A stretch of 64,000 nucleotides of DNA, from positions 1-64,000 of the forward strand of contig CALXNS010000076.1 of assembly GCA_944389815.1 (NCBI GenBank), read 5' to 3'. Of this stretch, positions 26,357-33,811 are shown in pieces. This DNA is from an uncultured Victivallis sp. Lineage in GTDB: Bacteria; Verrucomicrobiota; Lentisphaeria; Victivallales; Victivallaceae. Under the pieces are notes generated by a model that saw only the letters and a list, made by a program, of their open reading frames with translations, did not search any database and was not told where the DNA came from. A program made the translations under genes and the position numbers. Every line of letters starts with the position of its first letter. Positions within the stretch are counted from its first letter, which is position 1.

Positions 26357-27142
26357 ATGTCGATTGAGAATGTGATTTCCAGCGCCATCGTGCGGAGTTT
26401 TTCCGAGAAGCTGCTTGAGAATCTGGTTGTGGACGTGGCGATCGTCGGCGGCGGGCCGTCGGCGCTGGTCGCGGCGAAATACATGTGTGAAGCGGGATTG
26501 AAGGTCGCGATCTTCGAACGCAAACTCGCGCCCGGCGGCGGCACCTGGGGCGGCGGAATGCTGTTCAATGAAGTGGTCGTGCAGGAGTCGGCGGTGTTCA
26601 TTCTCGACGCGTTCGGCATCCGCCATCAGCCGATCGCCGGGGAGGAGGGGTATTACACGCTCGACTCGGTGGAGATGGCTTCCGCATTGATTTACGGCGC
26701 GGTTCACGCCGGGGCGCGGATCTTCAATGCGATGAGCGTCGAGGATATCGTTTTCAAGGAGGGGAAGGTCAACGGGCTGGTCGTCAACTGGACGCCGGTG
26801 GAACGGCTCGGAATGCACGTCGATCCGCTGACCGTGATCGCCGATGCGGTGCTTGACGGCACCGGGCATCCGAGCGAAATCATCCGCCTGGCGTCGGAGA
26901 AGGCGCAGATCAAGCTCGATACGCCGACCGGAAGCATTCTCGGCGAACGGCCGATGTGGGTGGACAGCGGCGAAGCTTCGACCGTGGAGAACACCCGTGA
27001 ATATTTTCCGGGGCTTTTCGCCTGCGGCATGAGTGCGAACAACGTCGCCGGCGGGTACCGGATGGGGCCGATTTTCGGCGGGATGATGCTCTCCGGACAC
27101 AAGGTGGCCGGGTTGATCATCGAGCGCTGCCGTAAAAAATAA
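26357..27142 (+). CDS. thi4: Sulfide-dependent thiazole synthase, Thi4 family
   Basis: 261 residues from ATG 26357; an in-frame TTG at 26348 is possible because AAGGA lies 4 bases before it. Thi4 builds the ADP-thiazole moiety of thiamine from NAD and glycine. Motifs: [19 protein letters not shown] (FAD/NAD-type fold), [19 protein letters not shown], and the C-terminal [26 protein letters not shown]. The residue corresponding to the sulfur-donor Cys of yeast THI4 is His (H154, GMHVDPLT), as in methanogen enzymes that use free sulfide and act catalytically. This fits an anaerobe. No TPP riboswitch was recognised upstream. Confidence 0.93.
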   Translation: MSIENVISSAIVRSFSEKLLENLVVDVAIVGGGPSALVAAKYMCEAGLKVAIFERKLAPGGGTWGGGMLFNEVVVQESAVFILDAFGIRHQPIAGEEGYYTLDSVEMASALIYGAVHAGARIFNAMSVEDIVFKEGKVNGLVVNWTPVERLGMHVDPLTVIADAVLDGTGHPSEIIRLASEKAQIKLDTPTGSILGERPMWVDSGEASTVENTREYFPGLFACGMSANNVAGGYRMGPIFGGMMLSGHKVAGLIIERCRKK

Positions 27143-27194
27143 TTGCTGATTTGTGCAATTCCGGCGGTGGGAGGCGTGTCATGGGAAGGCGAGA

Positions 27195-27271
27195 CCGGGA
27201 GCAATTGACCGGACATTGGTCCGGATTGTGGTGGATGTCGCCAGTGGCGGCGTCGGGCGCAATGCTCCCGG
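27195..27271. other. Nested inverted repeats, possible structured RNA or attenuator
   Basis: CCGGGAGCA (27195-27203) pairs perfectly with TGCTCCCGG (27263-27271). Inside lie CCGGAC-ATTG-GTCCGG (27209-27224) and CGCC-AGT-GGCG (27239-27249), giving a closed junction with two arms. It occupies the gap between thi4 and the next regulator. No known RNA family was recognised and the strand is undecided. Confidence 0.4.
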
Positions 27272-27311
27272 CGGGTGATATTGATGCTGACAAGTGATAC
27301 GGCAGGCGACG

Positions 27312-28412
27312 ATGAGCGGCGGGAATTCCACGGTCAAATATCGGCAGATCGCAGGAATATTGCGCGAACGGATCCGGCGCGGGCGTTATCCGGTCGGCAA
27401 AACGATTCCGTCGTATCCGCAGCTGTGTGCGTTTTTCGACGTGAGTGAAATCACGATCCGCAAAGCGGTTGCGCTGCTGGTTTCCGAAGGTTTGCTCCGG
27501 ATGGAGCCGGGGCGCGGCAAAGGATTTTTCGTGACGGCTCCGAAACGGCCTGAACATGGCGACGTGGCGCTCCGGAAACTTGCCATTCTTTCCGCCGGCG
27601 TCACTCCGAGCGACGATCCGCCGATTCAGGATGGATTGACCGCGGCGGTGGAGTCGCGCGAGACCGGCGTGCTGCTGATTCCGAAACTGGAGGGGGCGGC
27701 GCGGCTGGAATATCTCAAACATCTGGTTGCCGGGCAGGGGGCGGACGGTTTCCTGATCAACGGTCAGATTTTCCATTCCGACGGGGAGGCGCTCGACGTG
27801 ACCGACTGGCTCGACGGCGCAGGGATCCGTTATGTGCTGGCGTTCTCGGCCGAATGCGGAGCGGCGGATGATTTTCTCGCCCGGCGCCATCCGGGAGTCT
27901 ACATGAACGAGCGCAATGCGCTCGGACGGGCACTCCGTCGCGGATTGCGCCGCGGCTGCCGGAGATTGCTGTTTCTCGGTTCAGATGATTACGCGGTGCG
28001 CCGTTCGGTGACGGTGGCGCGCAAGACGCCCGAGGCGGAACAATTCACGATCGATCTTCGCATCGTCAACGATCTGGAACGCAAGGATTTCTTCCACGCC
28101 TTCGAACAGACGGTGCTCGGTGCGGATTCGGGGACGCTTTTCGTCGTCGAGGGGAGCAATCTGCCCCTGGCGTATTTCGATGCGGTGCTGCGGGCTCATC
28201 ATCTGGAGCCGGGCGCGGATTGTCCGGTGTTTTTTTTCGAACACTACTGCGGTCTGGATCCGGTGTTCCTCAACCGGTTTTCCGCGGTGACGCGACCCTA
28301 TTTCGATCTGGGCTGGCGGGCCGGTGTGATGCTCGAAGCGATGGTGCGCGGCGCAAGCGCCGGTGAAGTGACCGAACTTGAGGCGGAGTTTCACGATTTC
28401 GGCACGATTTGA
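27312..28412 (+). CDS. GntR-family regulator, probable fucose-locus regulator
   Basis: 366 residues from ATG 27312; a GTG at 27294 is an alternative. A GntR winged helix at about 7-75 (KYRQIAGILRERIRRGRYPV, CAFFDVSEITIRKAVALLVS, EPGRGKGFFVT) precedes a divergent LacI-type sensor (LRKLAILSAG, AVESRETGVLLIPKLEGAARLEYL, GADGFLINGQIF, CRRLLFLGSDDYA, FFFEHYCGLDPVFLNRFSAVTRP). It lies 133 bp upstream of fucI in the same direction, and a perfect 7-bp inverted repeat covers the fucI promoter, so control of fucose use is likely. Confidence 0.88.
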   Translation: MSGGNSTVKYRQIAGILRERIRRGRYPVGKTIPSYPQLCAFFDVSEITIRKAVALLVSEGLLRMEPGRGKGFFVTAPKRPEHGDVALRKLAILSAGVTPSDDPPIQDGLTAAVESRETGVLLIPKLEGAARLEYLKHLVAGQGADGFLINGQIFHSDGEALDVTDWLDGAGIRYVLAFSAECGAADDFLARRHPGVYMNERNALGRALRRGLRRGCRRLLFLGSDDYAVRRSVTVARKTPEAEQFTIDLRIVNDLERKDFFHAFEQTVLGADSGTLFVVEGSNLPLAYFDAVLRAHHLEPGADCPVFFFEHYCGLDPVFLNRFSAVTRPYFDLGWRAGVMLEAMVRGASAGEVTELEAEFHDFGTI

Positions 28413-28452
28413 GACGAAACGCTTTTTTTATTGAAAAAATTTTCCCTCCCGC

Positions 28453-28480
28453 TTGATTTTTAGATGGAATCGTCTAAAAT
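28453..28480 (+). promoter_or_regulatory. fucI promoter with overlapping operator
   Basis: TTGATT (28453-28458), 16 bp, TAAAAT (28475-28480). TTTTAGA, 8 bp, TCTAAAA (28458-28479) is a perfect inverted repeat covering spacer and -10 box. Downstream, TGTATACA (28484-28491) and TGTTG/CAACA (28496-28509) are further small palindromes. Well placed for repression by the upstream GntR-type regulator. Confidence 0.6.
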
Positions 28481-28545
28481 AACTGTATACACTTTTGTTG
28501 ATTGCAACAGGCGTCGCTCAAATTTTACAAAACGGGAGGTAAGTC

Positions 28546-30306
28546 ATGACGCGAAACATGCCGAAGATCGGGATTCGTCCAACCATCGACGGACGACGCC
28601 GGGGCGTGCGTGAATCACTGGAAGAACAGACGATGAACATGGCGCGCGCAGCTGCGGAACTGATTTCGAATACGTTGCGCTATCCGAACGGCGAAGCGGT
28701 TCAATGCGTGCTTGCGGATACGACGATCGGTGGAGTGAACGAAGCGGCGCGCTGTGCGGAGAAGTTCTCCCGCGAGGGGGTGACTGCGACGTTGACGGTG
28801 ACGCCCTGCTGGTGTTACGGTTCGGAAACGATGGACATGGATCCGCTGACGCAGAAGGCGGTGTGGGGATTCAACGGCACCGAGCGTCCCGGCGCGGTCT
28901 ATCTGGCTGCGGTGCTGGCGGCGCATGCGCAGAAGGGGCTGCCGGCCTTCGGGATTTACGGGCGGAATGTTCAGGATGCCGATGACACGACCATCCCGGA
29001 AGATGTGGCGGAAAAAATCATCGCCTTTGCGCGTGCGGCGGTGGCGGTCGGCATGATGCGCGGAAAATCCTACCTCTCGATGGGAAACGTGGCGATGGGA
29101 ATCGCCGGTTCGATCGTCAACCCGGCGTTCTTCGAGGAATATTTGAACATGCGGTGCGAGTACGTCGACATGAGCGAATTCATCCGGCGCATGGAGGAGA
29201 AGATTTACGATCCGGCCGAATTCGAACGGGCGATAAAGTGGGTCGAACTCAACTGCCGTGAAGGCGCCGACCGCAATCCGTCGGAAGTGCAGCGTTCGGC
29301 GAAGGAGAAACAGGCCGTCTGGGAGTTCGTCGTCAAAATGGCCATGATCGGACGCGATCTGATGGTCGGCAATCCGCGTCTGGCCGAACTCGGTTTCCGC
29401 GAGGAGGCGGAAGGCCACAATGCGATCGCTGGCGGTTTCCAGGGCCAGCGGCAGTGGACGGACCATTTCCCGAACGGGGACTTCATGGAGTCGATGCTCT
29501 GCAGTTCTTTTGACTGGAACGGCTTGCGTGAGGCGTTCGTCGTCGCGACCGAAAACGATTCGCTCAATGGCGTCGCGATGCTTTTCGGCCATCTGCTCAC
29601 CGGGACCGCGCAGGGCTTCTCCGATGTACGCACCTTCTGGAGCCGGGAGGCGGTCAAACGCGTCACCGGTTACGACCTGGAGGTGCCCGGTTTGATTCAC
29701 CTGATCAATTCCGGAGCGACGACGCTGGACGCGACCGGACGCCAGATCGGACCGGACGGGAAACCGGCGATGAAACCTTTCTGGGAGATCACCGAAGCGG
29801 AGGCGAAATCGTGCCTGGAGGCGACGCAGTGGTGCGCGGCCAGCCACGGATATTTCCGCGGTGGCGGTTTTTCGAGCAAATTCATCAGCCGCGGCGGAAT
29901 GCCGATCACGATGAGCCGCGTCAATCTGGTCAAGGGGCTTGGTCCGGTGCTGCAGATTGCCGAAGGTTACACCTGTGAACTGCCGGAAGAGGTGCATCGG
30001 AAACTCGATGAACGCACCGATCCGACCTGGCCGACGACATGGTTCGTGCCGAATCTGACCGGAGAGGGAGCCTTCCGTGACGTTTACAGTGTGATGGCGA
30101 ACTGGGGCGCGAATCACGGCGCGTTCAGTTACGGTCACATCGGCGCGTCGCTGATTACGCTCGCGTCGATGCTGCGGATTCCGGTGTGTATGCACAACGT
30201 GCCGGAAGAAAAAATCTTCCGCCCGGCGGTGTGGAATGCGTTCGGCATGGACAGGGAAGGCGCCGATTACCGGGCCTGCCAGGCGCTGGGGCCGGTTTAC
30301 CGCTGA
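28546..30306 (+). CDS. fucI: L-fucose isomerase
   Basis: 586 residues, close to E. coli FucI (591), with near-identical blocks: [118 protein letters not shown] and [10 protein letters not shown]. It interconverts L-fucose and L-fuculose, also D-arabinose and D-ribulose, using Mn2+. Metal ligands E336 (ATENDSLNG) and D360 (SDVRTFW) match E337 and D361 of E. coli. GGGAGG is the ribosome-binding site. No fuculokinase or aldolase gene lies in the window. Confidence 0.99.
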   Translation: MTRNMPKIGIRPTIDGRRRGVRESLEEQTMNMARAAAELISNTLRYPNGEAVQCVLADTTIGGVNEAARCAEKFSREGVTATLTVTPCWCYGSETMDMDPLTQKAVWGFNGTERPGAVYLAAVLAAHAQKGLPAFGIYGRNVQDADDTTIPEDVAEKIIAFARAAVAVGMMRGKSYLSMGNVAMGIAGSIVNPAFFEEYLNMRCEYVDMSEFIRRMEEKIYDPAEFERAIKWVELNCREGADRNPSEVQRSAKEKQAVWEFVVKMAMIGRDLMVGNPRLAELGFREEAEGHNAIAGGFQGQRQWTDHFPNGDFMESMLCSSFDWNGLREAFVVATENDSLNGVAMLFGHLLTGTAQGFSDVRTFWSREAVKRVTGYDLEVPGLIHLINSGATTLDATGRQIGPDGKPAMKPFWEITEAEAKSCLEATQWCAASHGYFRGGGFSSKFISRGGMPITMSRVNLVKGLGPVLQIAEGYTCELPEEVHRKLDERTDPTWPTTWFVPNLTGEGAFRDVYSVMANWGANHGAFSYGHIGASLITLASMLRIPVCMHNVPEEKIFRPAVWNAFGMDREGADYRACQALGPVYR

Positions 30307-30320
30307 AATTGCGCTGAGAG

Positions 30321-30385
30321 CCGGGGGAAGAAGAGCGGGGGGCGGAAGGAAACATTGCCGTCGGCCTCTTCTTCCGGATTTTTTC
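30321..30385 (+). terminator. Factor-independent terminator after fucI
   Basis: GGAAGAAGAG (30326-30335) pairs with CTCTTCTTCC (30366-30375), with CCGG flanks, followed by ATTTTTTC. The loop is long (about 30 bases) and can itself fold. It may let only part of the transcripts reach the next gene. Confidence 0.65.
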
Positions 30386-30432
30386 GTTTGATTTGAAGAA
30401 AGAAACACACCACAATCGGGATTGTTGAAGTT

Positions 30433-32454
30433 ATGGGATTGCGTTACAGGCAGATTCATCTTGATTTTCATACATCGCCGGACATTCCGGAAATCGGAGC
30501 GTTGTTTGACCGGAAGGAGTTTCAGGAGGCGCTCAAAACCGCCGAAGTCGATTCGATCACCTGTTTTTCCTGCTGTCATCACGGGTTGAGTTATCATCCG
30601 ACCCGGATCGGAAAAATGCATCCCGGATTGAAGTTCAATCTGCTGCGCGAACAGATCGACGCATGCCATGAGATCGGCGTCAACGTGCCTGTGTACATCA
30701 CCGCCGGCGTGAATTCCGTCGCGGCCGCCGCACATCCGGAATGGCGCGAAATCTCGCGCGACGGTCAGTGGAACGGCTGGCGGCATTCGCCGCTGGAGGC
30801 CGGGTTCGACAAACTCTGCTTCAACACGCCGTATCTGGATTATCTCTGCGCGCTGATCGAGGAGACCGTGACGATGTTTCCCGATTGCGACGGCATTTTT
30901 CTGGACATCATCTCCCAGGGGCAGTGCTGCTGCCGGGAGTGTATGGAAGAGATGGTGCGTGACGGATTGAATCCGGAAGTCGAAGCCGACCGCATCGCCC
31001 ATGCGCGGAAAGTGCTGCTGAAATATTATGAACGTTCCACCGCGGCGGCGCGGGTTCACCGCCCGGATATGCCGGTATTCCACAACTCCGGACATGTGAC
31101 GATGGGCGATACGGAAATTCTGCGTTATTTCAGCCACCTCGAACTCGAATCGCTGCCGACCGGCGGCTGGGGATACGACCATTATCCGATGTCCGCCGCC
31201 TACAGCCGGAATCTCGGGATGGAATTTCTCGGCATGACCGGGAAATTTCAGACCACGTGGGGCGAATTCGGCGGACTCAAGCACCCGAACGCCCTCCGTT
31301 ACGAATGCGCGGCGATGCTTGCCAACGGTTCCCGTTGCAGCATCGGCGATCAATTGCATCCCTCCGGGAAGTTCGACGCCTCCACTGCTGCGGTGATCGG
31401 CGCCGCCTACCGCGAAGTGAAGGAGAAGGAAGCCTACTGTCGGGGGGCGGAGTCGGTTGCTGCCGTCGCGGTGCTCGGCAGGGAGTCGATCACCCGGATT
31501 CACGCCTGGTTTCCCGAGGATTCCGGTGCGGCGCGGGTGCTGTTGGAGGAACACATTCCGTTCGACTTCGTCGACACGCAAATGGACTGGTCGAAATACC
31601 GTTTTCTCCTGCTGCCGGACGAAGTGTGCGTGACGCCGGAGCTGGCCGTGAAACTGGACGCGTTCCGCGCGGACGGCGGGAAATTGATCCTCTCCGGAGA
31701 ATCGGGCATGAATCCGGAAAAGAATTGTTTTGCATTGAAGAATCTGCCGTTCGACTGGGAGGGGCCAAGTTCGTATTCGCCCGACTACGTTCAGGCCGCC
31801 GCCGCCTTCGCGCCGGAATTCGCGACGACGCCGTTTGTGATGTACACCCGTTCGCAGCGGATCCATGCGAAGCCGGGCGCGGTTTCGCTCGGATCGGTTT
31901 ACGATCCGTATTTCAACCGCGACTGGCGGCACTTCTGCAGCCATCAGCACACGCCGTACCGGCCGGAACCTTCCGGATACGATGCGGGCGCGATGGGCGA
32001 CGACGTGCTTTATTTCGCGCATCCGGTGTTCACGCTCTACCGCGGCTGGGGCGCTGTGGCGGTGCGCGAATTCATCGGACGGGCGTTGCGCGCCTTCCTG
32101 GGAGATGCATTGCAGTTGAAAACCGAACTGCCGTCGACCGGACGGGTGACGCTGATGCGACAGAAGGAGGAGTCGCGTTACATTCTGCATCTGCTTTACG
32201 CGAACACCATCATTCGCGGCGGCAGCGTGACGACTCTTTCCGGAGAGACCATCGGCCGCGACGGGTTGGAGGTGATCGAAGAATTGAATCCGCTGCCGGC
32301 GGGCCGCGTGGTGGTGAACGTGCCCGAACCGGTGCGCCGCGTGGTGCTGGTACCGGAGAATCGGGAAATCGAATTCACCCGCACGTCCGGCGGTGAAATC
32401 GAATTTTTCGCGCCGGAATTCCGTTGTCACCGGATGGTGGCGCTGGAATATTAA
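30433..32454 (+). CDS. GH151-like putative alpha-L-fucosidase
   Basis: 673 residues, no signal peptide. The N-terminal barrel (RYRQIHLDFHTSPDIPEIG, SITCFSCCHHGLSYHPT, GVNVPVYITAGVNS, DGIFLDIISQGQCCCREC, ELESLPTGGWGYDHYP, GMTGKFQTTWGEFGG) is the GHL6 type known from GH151; the middle (about 345-560) is a beta-galactosidase trimerisation-like domain (FDFVDTQMDWSKYRFLLLPD, LILSGESGMN) and the C-terminus is beta-rich. GH151 includes alpha-L-fucosidases. Position after fucI supports that activity; family assignment is from memory of motifs. It acts inside the cell, so it would need imported fuco-oligosaccharides. Confidence 0.72.
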   Translation: MGLRYRQIHLDFHTSPDIPEIGALFDRKEFQEALKTAEVDSITCFSCCHHGLSYHPTRIGKMHPGLKFNLLREQIDACHEIGVNVPVYITAGVNSVAAAAHPEWREISRDGQWNGWRHSPLEAGFDKLCFNTPYLDYLCALIEETVTMFPDCDGIFLDIISQGQCCCRECMEEMVRDGLNPEVEADRIAHARKVLLKYYERSTAAARVHRPDMPVFHNSGHVTMGDTEILRYFSHLELESLPTGGWGYDHYPMSAAYSRNLGMEFLGMTGKFQTTWGEFGGLKHPNALRYECAAMLANGSRCSIGDQLHPSGKFDASTAAVIGAAYREVKEKEAYCRGAESVAAVAVLGRESITRIHAWFPEDSGAARVLLEEHIPFDFVDTQMDWSKYRFLLLPDEVCVTPELAVKLDAFRADGGKLILSGESGMNPEKNCFALKNLPFDWEGPSSYSPDYVQAAAAFAPEFATTPFVMYTRSQRIHAKPGAVSLGSVYDPYFNRDWRHFCSHQHTPYRPEPSGYDAGAMGDDVLYFAHPVFTLYRGWGAVAVREFIGRALRAFLGDALQLKTELPSTGRVTLMRQKEESRYILHLLYANTIIRGGSVTTLSGETIGRDGLEVIEELNPLPAGRVVVNVPEPVRRVVLVPENREIEFTRTSGGEIEFFAPEFRCHRMVALEY

Positions 32455-32472
32455 ACCGGAACAGAATGTCTT

Positions 32473-32509
32473 CGGCGGAGGAAGGCAATGTTTTCCTCCG
32501 CCGTTTTTT
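32473..32509 (+). terminator. Strong factor-independent terminator
   Basis: CGGCGGAGGAA (32473-32483) and TTCCTCCGCCG (32493-32503) form a perfect 11-bp stem with a 9-base loop followed by TTTTTT. It closes the fucI-fucosidase unit. Confidence 0.9.
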
Positions 32510-32539
32510 GCTTTGAAATGAAAAATTTTCCCGGATTTC

Positions 32540-32569
32540 TTGAAATGGATCGTAATCGTGCCATACTAT
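32540..32569 (+). promoter_or_regulatory. Promoter candidate for the M14 peptidase gene
   Basis: TTGAAA (32540-32545), 18 bp, TACTAT (32564-32569), placed just after the terminator, so the peptidase gene is probably transcribed separately. Confidence 0.45.
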
Positions 32570-32640
32570 AAAACAGTTCATCAAACCTGATGGAGAAACA
32601 TCGTATCCAACAGTATCCGGTAAGAAAAGGGGGAGACTGT

Positions 32641-33735
32641 ATGATTACAGCAGCGATCCCGGGAGGAAACATTCAACTTTTCGGCATATCCGGGAACCGG
32701 ATCGAGTTGGACGTGGAGTTGCGCGACACGACGACGGATTGGTTCTACTGGAGCTTCAAGGCGGAATTTCCCCGTCCGGGGCGGTATGAATTTTATTTCG
32801 TCAAACCGAATCGGATCGGGCCGCGCGGTCCGGCGTACAGTCTTGACGGAGGGCGTTCGTGGCGCTGGCTCGGAGAGAATACCGACGGGCGCAGTTTCGT
32901 CTTCGATTATGATGGTTCGGCGCCGGAAGTGTTGTTCTGCATGGGGATGGCGTATCTTGAACGGGATTTCGACGCATTCCGGCGCGAATTTTCCGGGAAT
33001 GCGCTGTTGCAGGTCGAAACGCTCTGCCGGAGCCGTCAGGGCCGGGCGGTGGAAATTGCGACGATTCGCGAGGGGGCTCCGGAATTCACGCTGCTGCTGA
33101 CTTCGCGTCACCACGCGGGTGAAATGATGGCGACATATGTTCTGGAGGGAATGCTGCGTTATGCGTTGATACATGAGGAGTTCCGGCGTTCGATCGGCAT
33201 CACGGCTGTGCCGTTCGTCGACAAGGACGGCGTGGAAAACGGCGACCAGGGCAAGAACCGCGCTCCGCACGATCACGCGCGGGATTACGAGGGAGAATCG
33301 ATTTATCCTGAAGTTGCGGCGATCCGGGAACTCTTTCTGCAGCTCCGCCCCGCGGCGGTGATGGATCTGCACTGTCCGTGGCTTCGGGGTGGTTGTAATG
33401 AATGGATCTACGTGGTCGGTTCCGAGAAGCCGGAGCGCGAACTTCAAATGACGCGCTTCGGACGGATTCTGGAGACGGAAACCCCGCCGTGCTGTCCCTA
33501 TCATGAGAGGGACAACGTCCGCTTCGGCACCTTGTGGAATACGGCGGAAAACTATACCGGCGGCTGGACGATCCGCCATTTCGCCGAGAATTATCCCTTT
33601 GTGAAGGGGGCGTTTTCAATGGAAATACCGTTCGCCAACGCCCGCGAGGTGACGCTCGACCGGGCGGCGGCGCTGGAACTCGGCGCGGCGTTCTGCCGGG
33701 CGATGGCGCGTTATCTGAAAGAAGAAGCGAAGTGA
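32641..33735 (+). CDS. M14-family zinc carboxypeptidase-like protein
   Basis: 364 residues from ATG 32641, chosen for GGGGGAGA just upstream; the frame extends 17 codons further. The N-terminal half-domain (about 1-115) is beta-rich (WFYWSFKAEFPRPGRYEFYF). The M14 core follows: SRHHAGEMM gives the zinc ligands His and Glu, NRAPHDHARDY takes the place of the usual N-P-x-D-x-N-R segment, DLHCPW supplies the third ligand, and FSMEIPFAN the catalytic Glu. No signal peptide is visible, so it is likely cytoplasmic. Substrate unknown; some M14 relatives are amidases or deacylases rather than peptidases. A short ACCAGG/CCTGGT hairpin (33779-33800) lies between its end and the convergent gene. Confidence 0.8.
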   Translation: MITAAIPGGNIQLFGISGNRIELDVELRDTTTDWFYWSFKAEFPRPGRYEFYFVKPNRIGPRGPAYSLDGGRSWRWLGENTDGRSFVFDYDGSAPEVLFCMGMAYLERDFDAFRREFSGNALLQVETLCRSRQGRAVEIATIREGAPEFTLLLTSRHHAGEMMATYVLEGMLRYALIHEEFRRSIGITAVPFVDKDGVENGDQGKNRAPHDHARDYEGESIYPEVAAIRELFLQLRPAAVMDLHCPWLRGGCNEWIYVVGSEKPERELQMTRFGRILETETPPCCPYHERDNVRFGTLWNTAENYTGGWTIRHFAENYPFVKGAFSMEIPFANAREVTLDRAAALELGAAFCRAMARYLKEEAK

Positions 33736-33811
33736 AGAATTTTGCTTTGCTTCACTTCGCTTCAAATTCACTGATTTGACCAGGCTTCACGTCACCTGGT
33801 TTCGAGAAGGA

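Noticed and set aside
28615-32430. 1,271-codon open frame on the minus strand
   Set aside because: It is antisense to fucI and the GH151-like gene, both with clear family motifs. High GC at third codon positions creates long antisense frames; its translation is Arg/His-rich with no recognisable domain.
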